A stretch of DNA of 57,034 bases, from the NCBI GenBank assembly GCA_902801375.1, contig CADCIB010000018.1, positions 1-57,034 on the forward strand. Reading direction: 5' to 3'. How positions within the stretch are numbered: the first letter of the stretch is position 1; each line of letters starts with the position of its first letter. Position numbers and translations under genes: made by a program. This document shows positions 16,610-24,386 of this stretch, one piece after another. The notes beneath the pieces were generated by a model that saw nothing but the letters and a program-made list of their open reading frames with translations, ran no database searches and was not told the origin of the DNA. The DNA comes from an uncultured Prevotellaceae bacterium. Its GTDB lineage: Bacteria > Bacteroidota > Bacteroidia > Bacteroidales > Bacteroidaceae.

Positions 16610-16611
16610 AA

Positions 16612-17217
16612 CTACTTCTTTTTCTTGTTATTCCCCTTTTGGGCAGCGAAATCTTTGGGATTGATGCTGTCTAACCGTAGCTCCTCCGGTGAGAGCTGGA
16701 TGGCACCGTCAGTGAAGTGTTCCAGGTCGGCAGCCACGCGGTCGTCGTCGGTAGCTCCGTGGTTCCACTGTAGCAAGTCACGCTTCATCTGCATGGCCGT
16801 ATACTGTGCCAGTTCATAGCGGGCGGGTCCGTCGGGCATGGTCTTCAGCTGTTCGAACAGCTCGAAAATCAGTTTGCCGTAGTGGCGCATGGGAATGTTG
16901 GCCATGGGATAGGGCAGAGGTTCCGGTCGTTCGGAAATCTCTTTCGCTGCAGTGACATCGTAAGGGTAGTCGATGTCAAGCTTGAAATCGCTCATAATGG
17001 CCAGATGATCCCACAACTTCCGGATATAGCCTTCGTTCTCCCGGCTTTGCGGAAACATCTGATACATGATATCGATGATGGTTTGCGCACAGGCCTGACG
17101 TTCGGCTTTAGTGGGTAGCGACACAGCATAGTCGACCATTTTCTGCACTTCGCGCCCATATTCTGGCAAAACCAGTTTTTTGCGCTGCGTATTGTAATCT
17201 AATCCTTCGATGTTCAT
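16612..17217 (-). CDS. DUF4290 family protein
   Basis: The 201-residue protein begins MNIEGLDYNTQRKKLVLPEYGREVQKMVDYA and includes SRENEGYIRKLWDHLAIMSDFKLDIDYPYD, the hallmark of DUF4290, a Bacteroidetes family of unknown function. It ends in a lysine-rich NNKKKK tail. Its place directly before murA is conserved in Bacteroidetes, so a role linked to cell-wall synthesis is possible but unproven. It is helical and soluble, with no signal peptide. Confidence 0.88.
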   Translation of the reverse strand: MNIEGLDYNTQRKKLVLPEYGREVQKMVDYAVSLPTKAERQACAQTIIDIMYQMFPQSRENEGYIRKLWDHLAIMSDFKLDIDYPYDVTAAKEISERPEPLPYPMANIPMRHYGKLIFELFEQLKTMPDGPARYELAQYTAMQMKRDLLQWNHGATDDDRVAADLEHFTDGAIQLSPEELRLDSINPKDFAAQKGNNKKKK

Positions 17218-17224
17218 AGTCTTT

Positions 17225-17268
17225 TTGGAGTTTGGGGTTAGAAGTTATGAGTTGGGAGTATGAAGCAG
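17225..17268 (-). repeat. short repeat (GAGTTGGGAGT type) at the tsaB 3' end
   Basis: The units GGAGTTTGGGGTTAGAAGTT and ATGAGTTGGGAGTATGAAG continue into the tsaB frame, where they encode the last residues TPNS and supply the stop codon. They are the same family as the argS insert. Confidence 0.6.
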
Positions 17269-17949
17269 ATCCTTTGCTGGCTTTGCCACAAAGTCTTTTA
17301 GGTAGAACGGTACGTAATAGGCCACATCTTCATACTGTTCCAGTGCGATACGTTTTTCTGCCAAGGGGAACATGTATTTGGCCAATGGTTCGATGCCTTC
17401 AATGAAATGGGCATTGGGATGCTGGATGATATCCATGCATTTCGCAGCTCCATTGCCGAAAAAGTAGACGGGATGCCTATCGAGAAACTCTCGGTAGGTG
17501 TCAGTTTCCACCACATCGGCCTGAACGGGGCGCAGCTCGTGCAGGGCGCGGTCGTAGACGGCGGCATAGACTTCCATGCGCCGAGCGTCGATCATGGGGC
17601 AGAGCAAGGCATCGTCTTCAATGTCTTTGTGAAGAAGCACGGGTACGGTCATCAGCTGGAGTGTGGGCACGCTGACCAACCGTGCTTCCATGCCGTAGCA
17701 TACGCCTTTGGCCATCGACACACCGATGCGCAGTCCTGTGTAGGAGCCAGGCCCGCCGCTGACGGCTACCACATCGAGTGGGATGGCGTGGCTGTCGATG
17801 AACGAGAGTGCCTGGTCAACGAACTGACCCAGCTTCACCGCATGGTTTGGACCGGAACGGTCGACCTCACTGAAGATGGGGGCTCCGTCCTGACTGACAG
17901 CCACAGAGCATACATTTGTGCTTGTTTCGATGTTCAATATACAGCTCAT
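17245..17949 (-). CDS. tsaB: tRNA threonylcarbamoyladenosine biosynthesis protein TsaB
   Basis: TsaB pairs with TsaD to make the t6A modification on tRNAs reading ANN codons. The 234-residue protein starts MSCILNIETSTNVCSVAVSQDG and has VSGGPGSYTGLRIGVSMAKG, the typical ASKHA-fold motif of TsaB. The open frame runs on to 18048, but a reverse -7 box at 17976-17983 places transcription start near 17969, so I chose the ATG at 17949. The C-terminus DLLHTPNS and the stop are formed by a short repeat, suggesting the original end was replaced. Confidence 0.92.
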   Translation of the reverse strand: MSCILNIETSTNVCSVAVSQDGAPIFSEVDRSGPNHAVKLGQFVDQALSFIDSHAIPLDVVAVSGGPGSYTGLRIGVSMAKGVCYGMEARLVSVPTLQLMTVPVLLHKDIEDDALLCPMIDARRMEVYAAVYDRALHELRPVQADVVETDTYREFLDRHPVYFFGNGAAKCMDIIQHPNAHFIEGIEPLAKYMFPLAEKRIALEQYEDVAYYVPFYLKDFVAKPAKDLLHTPNS

Positions 17950-17975
17950 TCTGAAACTTTTCGTGAAATATTTTG

Positions 17976-17983
17976 CAAAATTA
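17976..17983 (-). promoter_or_regulatory. -7 box TAATTTTG for tsaB
   Basis: The reverse strand reads TAATTTTG, matching TAnnTTTG, 27 bases before the tsaB ATG. It is divergent from the yicC promoter. Confidence 0.5.
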
Positions 17984-18005
17984 CTCAATTTCCAGAAATT
18001 ATTTG

Positions 18006-18013
18006 TACTTTTG
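18006..18013 (+). promoter_or_regulatory. -7 box TACTTTTG for yicC
   Basis: Forward TACTTTTG matching TAnnTTTG, 27 bases before the yicC ATG at 18040. No -33 TTTG at the usual distance. Confidence 0.55.
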
Positions 18014-18039
18014 CAGAAAATTAACGTTATAATCATCTT

Positions 18040-18915
18040 ATGATACAATCAATGACGGGTTACGGCAACGTTGTTGTAGCCTACAAGAACAAGAAAATTC
18101 ATGTTGAGGTGAAGTCGCTCAACGGAAAAAATCTCGACATCACCACGCGTATTGCGCCTGTCTATCGTGAGAAAGAAATGGAAATCCGGCAGATGCTCAC
18201 CACTGCCTTGTTGCGGGGAAAGGTGGAGTTTGCCGTGTGGGTGGAGAAGGATGCCGCAGTGGATGCAACCCCCATCAATGCTTCGCTCGTGGAGTATTAT
18301 CACCAGCAAATATGCGACATTTCGAAGCGGACGGGCATACCCGAACCCAACGACTGGTTCCTTCTGCTCACTCGGATGCCTGACGTATTGACGAAATCTG
18401 AGGTGGAAGTGCTTGCCGACGATGAATGGAATGAGGTGAAAAAAGCTATCCAGGCTGCCATCGACAACCTCGTGGACTTCCGTCGGCAGGAGGGTGAGGC
18501 GCTCATTGTGAAACTCAACCAGAACATCGATAACATCGGCCGTTTGCTGGCAAGTATCGAACCGTATGAGAAATCGCGTGTGGAGAAGATACGCCAGCGC
18601 CTTATGGAGAGCCTCAAGAGCATTCCAGAAGCGGAATACGACAAGAATCGCCTGGAGCAGGAACTTATCTATTACATCGAGAAACTCGATATCAACGAGG
18701 AGAAACAACGACTGACCAACCATCTGAAATACTTCCGCGAGACGCTGGCAGAGCCCGCCGGACAAGGGAAAAAACTCGGTTTCATTGCTCAGGAGATGGG
18801 TCGCGAAATCAACACCACCGGTTCTAAGAGCAATCAGGCAGAGATGCAGAACATCGTGGTGAAGATGAAAGACGAGCTGGAACAGATCAAGGAACAAGTG
18901 CTGAACATATTGTAA
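18040..18915 (+). CDS. yicC: YicC family endoribonuclease-like protein
   Basis: The 291-residue protein starts IQSMTGYGN and ends ELEQIKEQVLNIL, both diagnostic of the YicC family (N-terminal YicC domain and C-terminal DUF1732). The C-terminal motif GKKLGFIAQEMGREINTTGSKSN is also strictly conserved in the family. E. coli YicC is reported to act as an RNA-cleaving enzyme that affects the small RNA RyhB. The gene is directly followed by gmk after 10 bases, a pairing also seen in other bacteria. Confidence 0.93.
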   Translation: MIQSMTGYGNVVVAYKNKKIHVEVKSLNGKNLDITTRIAPVYREKEMEIRQMLTTALLRGKVEFAVWVEKDAAVDATPINASLVEYYHQQICDISKRTGIPEPNDWFLLLTRMPDVLTKSEVEVLADDEWNEVKKAIQAAIDNLVDFRRQEGEALIVKLNQNIDNIGRLLASIEPYEKSRVEKIRQRLMESLKSIPEAEYDKNRLEQELIYYIEKLDINEEKQRLTNHLKYFRETLAEPAGQGKKLGFIAQEMGREINTTGSKSNQAEMQNIVVKMKDELEQIKEQVLNIL

Positions 18916-18925
18916 TACCCCGACC

Positions 18926-19531
18926 ATGAACAATTCTTGTAAGAACAAAGGCCCCCGCCGGGGGAAGTGCCTCGTCTTTTCCGCTCCTAGTGGCAGTGGG
19001 AAGAGCACCATCATCGGATGGCTCATGAAGGAGCATCCCGAACTAAACCTGAGCTTTTCCGTCAGTTGCACAAGCCGTGCTCCTCGTGGTACGGAGCAGA
19101 ACGGTGTGGAGTATTTCTTCGTCACACCCGAGGAATTCCGCCAGCGCATAGAGCGCGATGAGTTCCTGGAATACGAAGAAGTCTACGAGAACCGATTCTA
19201 CGGCACGCTCAAAAGTCAGGTGGAGCAGCAACGTCTGGCTGGGCAGAACGTCGTGTTCGACGTCGACGTGAAAGGTGGCGTGAACATCAAGAAGTATTAT
19301 GCCGACGACTGCCTGAGCGTTTTCATTCAGCCACCCTCGATTGCAGAACTGCGTCGCCGTCTGGAAGGACGTGCCACCGATGCGCCCGAAGTGATTGAAC
19401 AGCGCTTGGCCAAAGCTGCCTACGAGCTGACTTTCGCCCCGCAGTTCGACCGCATTCTGGTGAACGATAACCTTGAAGTAGCCGAGCAGGAAGCGCTGGC
19501 TATCGTGAAGGAGTTTCTGGGTTGTGAATAG
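18926..19531 (+). CDS. gmk: guanylate kinase
   Basis: This enzyme phosphorylates GMP to GDP using ATP. The 201-residue protein has the P-loop SAPSGSGKSTI (about residues 19-29), the GMP-binding SCTSRAPRGTEQNGVEYFFV and the EYEEVYENRFYGTL segment. It has a basic N-terminal extension (NNSCKNKGPRRGK) before the P-loop strand. It is in an operon with yicC and probably nadD. Confidence 0.96.
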   Translation: MNNSCKNKGPRRGKCLVFSAPSGSGKSTIIGWLMKEHPELNLSFSVSCTSRAPRGTEQNGVEYFFVTPEEFRQRIERDEFLEYEEVYENRFYGTLKSQVEQQRLAGQNVVFDVDVKGGVNIKKYYADDCLSVFIQPPSIAELRRRLEGRATDAPEVIEQRLAKAAYELTFAPQFDRILVNDNLEVAEQEALAIVKEFLGCE

Positions 19532-19571
19532 GTGGAACGATAGTTAGCGCAAATAGCAAAGAGACAGATAG

Positions 19572-20144
19572 ATGAAGATAGGATTATTCGGTGGGTCGTT
19601 CAATCCCATTCATTTTGGACATGTCCGGCTGGCGCGCCACTTGCTTGCGCAGGCCGGGTTGGATGAGGTGTGGTTTGTGGTCTCACCGCAGAATCCTTTG
19701 AAGCAACAACACGATCTGCTCGACGATGAAGTGCGTCTGGAAATGGTTGAGGCTGCTCTGCGCCGTGAGAAAAACATGAGGGCTTCCGACGTGGAGTTCC
19801 GTCTGCCGAAACCTTCCTACACATGGAATACGCTGGAGATGTTGGGCAAGGAATGCCCTGACGATGAGTTCGTCCTGCTCATCGGAGGCGACAACTGGGA
19901 GCGTTTCCACCTGTGGCATCGCGCCGAGGAGATACAGAAAAAGTTTAGCATTGTAGTATATCCACGAGCAGGCTCCACCATCGACCCGCAGAGTCTGCCA
20001 CCCACCGTGCACATCGTCCACACGCCACTCATCAATATTAGTAGCACTATGGTTCGCGAACGCATACGAGAGGGTCGTTCCATCAGCCGTTTGGTGCCCA
20101 AACCCGTGGCCGACATCATCCGGGAACGCGGGCTCTATCTTTGA
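19572..20144 (+). CDS. nadD: nicotinate-nucleotide adenylyltransferase
   Basis: NadD adenylates nicotinate mononucleotide in NAD synthesis. The 190-residue protein has GLFGGSFNPIHFGHVRLA with the (H/T)xGH nucleotide-binding motif and ISSTMVRERIREGRSI near the C-terminus, the second adenylyl-binding motif. It lies 40 bases after gmk. Its last 10 bases overlap the convergent glycosyltransferase gene. Confidence 0.96.
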   Translation: MKIGLFGGSFNPIHFGHVRLARHLLAQAGLDEVWFVVSPQNPLKQQHDLLDDEVRLEMVEAALRREKNMRASDVEFRLPKPSYTWNTLEMLGKECPDDEFVLLIGGDNWERFHLWHRAEEIQKKFSIVVYPRAGSTIDPQSLPPTVHIVHTPLINISSTMVRERIREGRSISRLVPKPVADIIRERGLYL

Positions 20145-20917
20145 ATAACCGCCCTGACCACGAACCAGGCGTGCATCAGTAGTGTCGTGGGCAATCCGTA
20201 GTGGTGACGCATCACATCGAATCTTTCCTTCAGCGACTCGTGGTGATGGCGCGTGGTGGCTCCTTCCTCTAAATAGTCGGCCAGCACTTCGTCTGTATTC
20301 ACCAGCGGCAGTTTCTGTTCCTCAGCCTTTTTCATCACTCTTATGCACCAGTCCACATCGGCCGAATAGCGATATTGCAGGTCGTAGGGCGTTTGTCGGG
20401 CAATGTCGGTGAGGGCATAGAAGGCCTGATGACATACGAGCATGCCGTTGCGAAACGAACGCCAGGTGAGCCTCTTTGGCGGGGTCAGCCGACGTCGGTG
20501 CAGGATGATTCCTTTGTCATCTACAATGTCGGTATCGCCGTAAATCACTCCTGGCAGTCGCTCGGTTGCCGTCGAGGAGGCTGCTTTTGCAACTTCTTCC
20601 AGCGTGTTGTCGGCATGGAAACTGTCGCCTGCGTTCATGAAGACAATGTAGTCGCCTGTGGCACGGGCAAGGCCTTTGTTCATCGCATCGTAAATGCCGC
20701 GGTCGGGTTCCGACAGTACCACTACTTCATGTCCGTTGCCGGCAGCGTCCGACCGTTGTTTATAGCTCGTGGCCAAAGCCAATGTCTTATCTTTCGATGC
20801 ACCGTCTACAATCAGGTGCTCGACGCACGGATGTGTTTGGCGCAAAACGCTGTCGAGTGTCCATTGAAGCACATCCTCGGCATTATAGGTGATGGTGACA
20901 ACGGTAATCTTTGTCAT
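20135..20917 (-). CDS. glycosyltransferase family 2 protein
   Basis: The 260-residue protein is a GT-A fold transferase: TVVTITYNAEDVLQWTLDSVLRQTHPCVEHLIVDGASKDKT at the N-terminus, SEPDRGIYDAMNKGLARATGDYIVFMNAGD with the metal-binding region, and VIYGDTDIVDD. It would transfer a sugar from a nucleotide donor to a glycan. A near-membrane C-terminal helix (LLMHAWFVVRAVIQ) may anchor it. It is 14 bases after a family 4 glycosyltransferase gene, so both probably act on the same surface glycan or lipid-linked sugar. Confidence 0.92.
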   Translation of the reverse strand: MTKITVVTITYNAEDVLQWTLDSVLRQTHPCVEHLIVDGASKDKTLALATSYKQRSDAAGNGHEVVVLSEPDRGIYDAMNKGLARATGDYIVFMNAGDSFHADNTLEEVAKAASSTATERLPGVIYGDTDIVDDKGIILHRRRLTPPKRLTWRSFRNGMLVCHQAFYALTDIARQTPYDLQYRYSADVDWCIRVMKKAEEQKLPLVNTDEVLADYLEEGATTRHHHESLKERFDVMRHHYGLPTTLLMHAWFVVRAVIQR

Positions 20918-20931
20918 TGGTCGTATTCTTT

Positions 20932-22191
20932 TTATTTAGCTTCACTTGTATAAACTGCCAGGTAACGCTGGGCGACGCTCTCCTGTGAATACTCGCGTTG
21001 CACTTTTTCTATTGATTTCTCAGTCAGAAGCTTGCTGTCAGCCTCGTCAAGCACCCATCCGATGCCCCGTGCCAGGTCGGCACTGTCCATGAATTTTGCC
21101 ACGTAGCCCGTATGCAGGTGGTCGATCATCTCCGGGATGCCGCCCACACGGAAACCCACGCAGGGCACGCCGCAGGCCATCGCTTCCATGATGGTGTTGG
21201 GGAGATTGTCTTCCAACGACGGCGTGACAAATACGTCGGCGGCATTGTAGATATCGACGATGGTAGTCGGGTTGCTCACATATCCTAAAGGAAGGGCTGG
21301 GAGGGCCAGCTGGGCGGCCACTTCCTCTGCTTGTCCGCCAAGGATGGCAATGCGTGTGTCGGTCTTCCAGTCGGGGTGAATGTCGGCCAACTTTTTGACG
21401 GCCTCCATCAGGTAGCGGATGCCTTTGCGCTCGTCGGTGACGCGCTGCGATACAAATAGGATGATGCGTCCGTCGAGTGGAAGACCAGCGCGTTGGCGGG
21501 CTTCCCGCTTGTCGACAGGCTTGAACAGGGTGGTGTCAATGGGGTTGGGGATGTTGGTGATGGTGTGTGCTTGCAGCAGAGCACTCTTACGTGCCTCGCC
21601 GGCCAGCCATTTACTGCAGGCGACGAAGGTGATATGGCCGGCCTGCAGCATACGCTGCTTCCGTCGCCATACCTTGGCAGAGAGGTCATTGGAAGAGCCG
21701 TCTCCCAGTAGCAGGGGGCAGCGGGCACACTTTTGGAAATAGCGTTCGCAGCCCCGGGCATAGTGACAGAGGGCTGTGGCAGGCCACAGGTCGTGCATGG
21801 TCCACACCACAGGCTTGCCGCTTTGCAGGATGCGGCGGATACTCCGGAGCGACAGCATACCCTGATTCACCCAATGCAGATGTATCACGTCGGCCTCTTG
21901 GAAAGCCTTCAGGCGGGTGATGTCGGTTCCGGCATTGGCGATGTCGATTTGGAACAGGTTCTGTTTCCTGAAGCGGAGATGGAAAAAGATGCACAACCGC
22001 TCCCACAGGAAGTGCCAGCGGTGGAGCCAATGGCAGGGAAGGGCAGTGACATGCGGGTCGTTGGTCTGTCGTGTGCCCACCAGCATTTGTGCCTGAACGC
22101 CGTTGCGGTTCAGGGCCTCCATGAGGTGGTTGGCAGCCAGGGCGGCACCGCCTGTCCGCTCGCTCGTGCTAACAATCAATACGCGTACCAT
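20932..22191 (-). CDS. glycosyltransferase family 4 protein (GT-B fold)
   Basis: The 419-residue protein starts MVRVLIVSTSERTGGAALAANHLMEAL, with the glycine-rich acceptor loop. It has ILFVSQRVTDERKGIRYLMEAVKKL and the donor-binding block PSLEDNLPNTIMEAMACGVPCVGFRVGGIPEMIDH with the EX7E-type motif. A cysteine-rich patch in the middle (CHYARGCERYFQKCARCPLL) is characteristic of a subgroup that may bind a metal. The open frame extends to 22332, but a reverse -7 box at 22250-22257 and the family N-terminus support 22191. It heads a two-gene unit with the family 2 transferase. Confidence 0.9.
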   Translation of the reverse strand: MVRVLIVSTSERTGGAALAANHLMEALNRNGVQAQMLVGTRQTNDPHVTALPCHWLHRWHFLWERLCIFFHLRFRKQNLFQIDIANAGTDITRLKAFQEADVIHLHWVNQGMLSLRSIRRILQSGKPVVWTMHDLWPATALCHYARGCERYFQKCARCPLLLGDGSSNDLSAKVWRRKQRMLQAGHITFVACSKWLAGEARKSALLQAHTITNIPNPIDTTLFKPVDKREARQRAGLPLDGRIILFVSQRVTDERKGIRYLMEAVKKLADIHPDWKTDTRIAILGGQAEEVAAQLALPALPLGYVSNPTTIVDIYNAADVFVTPSLEDNLPNTIMEAMACGVPCVGFRVGGIPEMIDHLHTGYVAKFMDSADLARGIGWVLDEADSKLLTEKSIEKVQREYSQESVAQRYLAVYTSEAK

Positions 22192-22249
22192 AATTATAAT
22201 TATAGGGTTGTAGGGGCGTATGCCCGCGAACGTTCCGACATATCTCATG

Positions 22250-22257
22250 CAAAAGTA
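22250..22257 (-). promoter_or_regulatory. -7 box TACTTTTG for the glycosyltransferase pair
   Basis: The reverse strand reads TACTTTTG, 58 bases before the chosen ATG at 22191. No -33 box is evident. Confidence 0.5.
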
Positions 22258-22439
22258 AGTAAAAAAAGCCAATATCGTATAGATCTTTGGAATTGTTAAC
22301 ATTAATCCTGCTGAAAAACGACATGCTAACAAGGCATCTCAAATGTATCAATTTGTTAGTTTAAATTCGCTGTTTTCGCACACATGTTCTTGATGTAGGT
22401 CAAGAAAAGCCCTGTTTATAAGCATTTTGTGGCAAAATG

Positions 22440-22471
22440 TTTGGTCGGTGTTGAAAAACGTCGTACCTTTG
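22440..22471 (+). promoter_or_regulatory. full promoter TTTG-N20-TACCTTTG of candidate small RNA
   Basis: TTTG at 22440-22443 and TACCTTTG at 22464-22471 are spaced by exactly 20 bases, the best type of Bacteroidetes housekeeping promoter. No gene start follows; the next gene is convergent. Confidence 0.8.
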
Positions 22472-22477
22472 CACCGT

Positions 22478-22670
22478 CAAAAGGTTAATAGATTGTTTAG
22501 GTTAGTAGTAATAGATTTAGGTTTTTAGTTATTTACTTTAGGTAAATTTTTCATGATTGTTGAAGGATGATAATGGTGACCGTGAGGTTCCCATTTGATT
22601 CGAAAAGGATTTTTAGTTAAACATAGTCGATTGCGCTGCAGCTCGTAAGGGCTACAGCGCTTTCGCATTT
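22478..22670 (+). ncRNA. candidate small RNA with own promoter and terminator
   Basis: A transcript from the promoter at 22440-22471 would run about 190 bases to a terminator, with no convincing reading frame. A hairpin at 22572-22595 pairs AATGG..ACC with GGT..CCATT and is capped by GTGA, a GNRA-type tetraloop. A possible long-range stem pairs TGTTTA (22494-22499) with TAAACA (22618-22623). The terminator stem is capped by GTAA, again GNRA. The 5' part is unusually rich in TAGGTTAGTAG-type sequence. I do not assign it to a named RNA family; a global regulator such as 6S RNA is one possibility, untested. Confidence 0.6.
22633..22670 (+). terminator. terminator of candidate small RNA
   Basis: The stem GCGCTGCAGCTC / GGGCTACAGCGC (22633-22660) has one C-A mismatch and one G-T pair, with loop GTAA. 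It is followed by TTTCGCATTTT. It may also serve the convergent ispF gene. Confidence 0.7.
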
Positions 22671-22688
22671 TCTATGAAACGACTAAGA

Positions 22689-23174
22689 TTATTCTGATGT
22701 CCGATGAATGAGAACGGTGGCGTAGGCGGCAATGCCCTCCTCTCGTCCTGTGAAGCCGAGGCGCTCCGTGGTGGTGGCCTTGATGGAAATCTGGTCCTCG
22801 TCGACGTCCATCACCTGTGCCAAACATGCTTTGATGGCTGGCACGTGAGGATTGATTTTTGGACGTTCGGCACAGACAGTAGCATCAATGTTCCCCAGTT
22901 CATAGCCAGCCTTGCGAAGCATGGCCATCACCTCTTTCAGGATGATCTTACTATCCATGCCCTCGGTTGCGTCAGAAGTGTCAGGGAAATGGTAGCCGAT
23001 GTCGCGCATATTGGCTGCTCCCAAGAGGGCATCGGCGATGGCATGAATCAGCACATCGGCATCGCTGTGGCCGAGAAGTCCCAACGAATGCTCGATTCTT
23101 ATACCTCCTAACCACAGTTCGCGGTCAGGAACCAGACGGTGAACGTCGAAGCCAAAGCCAGTGCGAAAACTCAT
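22689..23174 (-). CDS. ispF: 2-C-methyl-D-erythritol 2,4-cyclodiphosphate synthase
   Basis: IspF closes the cyclodiphosphate ring in the non-mevalonate isoprenoid pathway. The 161-residue protein has the zinc-site motif GFGFDVHRL (Asp and His ligands), GHSDADVLIHAIADALLGAA and the C-terminal KATTTERLGFTGREEGIAAYA. It begins 2 bases after porV ends. This porU-porV-ispF order places a metabolic gene behind secretion genes and implies co-transcription. Confidence 0.97.
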   Translation of the reverse strand: MSFRTGFGFDVHRLVPDRELWLGGIRIEHSLGLLGHSDADVLIHAIADALLGAANMRDIGYHFPDTSDATEGMDSKIILKEVMAMLRKAGYELGNIDATVCAERPKINPHVPAIKACLAQVMDVDEDQISIKATTTERLGFTGREEGIAAYATVLIHRTSE

Positions 23175-23176
23175 AT

Positions 23177-24343
23177 TTACCTTCTGCTAAACAGGTCTTT
23201 GATACCGTCCATGTCGAATGTCAGGGAGAAACGCAGTGTCTGATCGAGGGGGTTACTCTTGGCAGTGGCCATCACATAACCTACGTCGAGCGCAAACACG
23301 CTCATGCGGAAACCGGCACCCAGGGTGAAGTATTTACGGTTACCCTTGTTTTCTGCCTCGTGGTGATAACCGCCACGGATGGAGAACTGGTCGTGGTAGA
23401 CATACTCTGCGCCGACGCTCCAGTTGATTTCCTGCAGCTCCTCGCTGAAACCGTTGGGGGCATCGCTGAAACTCTTGAAGATACCACTGATAGAGCTGAC
23501 GTCATAATACTCGCGCTTACCACGTTCGATATAGTCTTCTGAACTCTCGCCCTCTTCCTGTACAGGGTAGGTGGGAACAAGCAGTTTGTTGGCATCGGCC
23601 GAGATACTGAAACGGTTGTACTCGTCGACGGGTACCATCAGCGATGCACCCAATCGCATGTTTGTCGGGATGAACTCACTCTCATTGCTGCCGCCGAAAG
23701 TGATTTTACTACCGATGTTCGAGATATTCAGACCGAGTCCCAACTGGCATTCACGAGAGCCGAGATTGAAGTAGTTGTTGTAGTAGCAGGCGATGTCGGC
23801 AGCGAAGGCACTGCCGGGGCTGGTGTCGTCGGTATAGTCGTAGGTCAGGTCGGAATAGATCCATCTCACACCTGCGGCTATGGAGAACTTCTCGCTGAGC
23901 ATCAGCGAGTAGGCCAAGTCGAGCGACATCTCATAGGGGTTGATGGTCATCGCCTCGTCGCTCATGTCTGTAAACACCTCACCGAGCGAGAAGTAGCGCA
24001 GCGAGCCCGACACGGCACTGTAGTCGCCAATGCGGTAGTAGCCAGCCAGATAGGCCAGGTCCATGTCGCTCACCAACTGGCGCAGCCAAGGAGTGTAGTT
24101 CAGCGCCACGCCAGCACGGCTGATGCAGAACGGATATTTGGCAGGATTCCAGTACTGCGAGTTCACGTCGGGGTCGGTGGCCACACCCACGTCGCCCATA
24201 CCGGCGGCACGGGCATCGGGGGCGATGGTCTGCGAGGTGACCGATGCGTTCACAGGGTTGAACATATTCTTCTTGTCTTGCGCCTGTGTCTGGACAGAAA
24301 CCAGAAAGGCTGCCAATGCGATGATTCCAATCTTTTTGTTCAT
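23177..24343 (-). CDS. porV: type IX secretion outer-membrane protein PorV (LptO)
   Basis: PorV is a 14-stranded FadL-like barrel that shuttles type IX substrates from the translocon to the PorU sortase. The 388-residue protein has a signal peptide (about 1-21, ending VQTQAQ) and the typical start of the mature part, NPVNASVTSQTIAPDARAAGMGDVGVATDPDVNSQYWNPAKYPF. It ends in FDMDGIKDLFSRR after a long series of amphipathic strands. It lies 43 bases after porU. With porU it accounts for the sorting tails seen on several proteins in this window. Confidence 0.95.
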   Translation of the reverse strand: MNKKIGIIALAAFLVSVQTQAQDKKNMFNPVNASVTSQTIAPDARAAGMGDVGVATDPDVNSQYWNPAKYPFCISRAGVALNYTPWLRQLVSDMDLAYLAGYYRIGDYSAVSGSLRYFSLGEVFTDMSDEAMTINPYEMSLDLAYSLMLSEKFSIAAGVRWIYSDLTYDYTDDTSPGSAFAADIACYYNNYFNLGSRECQLGLGLNISNIGSKITFGGSNESEFIPTNMRLGASLMVPVDEYNRFSISADANKLLVPTYPVQEEGESSEDYIERGKREYYDVSSISGIFKSFSDAPNGFSEELQEINWSVGAEYVYHDQFSIRGGYHHEAENKGNRKYFTLGAGFRMSVFALDVGYVMATAKSNPLDQTLRFSLTFDMDGIKDLFSRR

Positions 24344-24386
24344 TGCTTTTTATGAGATTTTCTAAGATTTTCTTGGATAATGGAGA

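Noticed and set aside
17950-18048. Longer N-terminus for TsaB
   Set aside because: The extra 33 residues lack family similarity and lie upstream of the reverse -7 box at 17976-17983.
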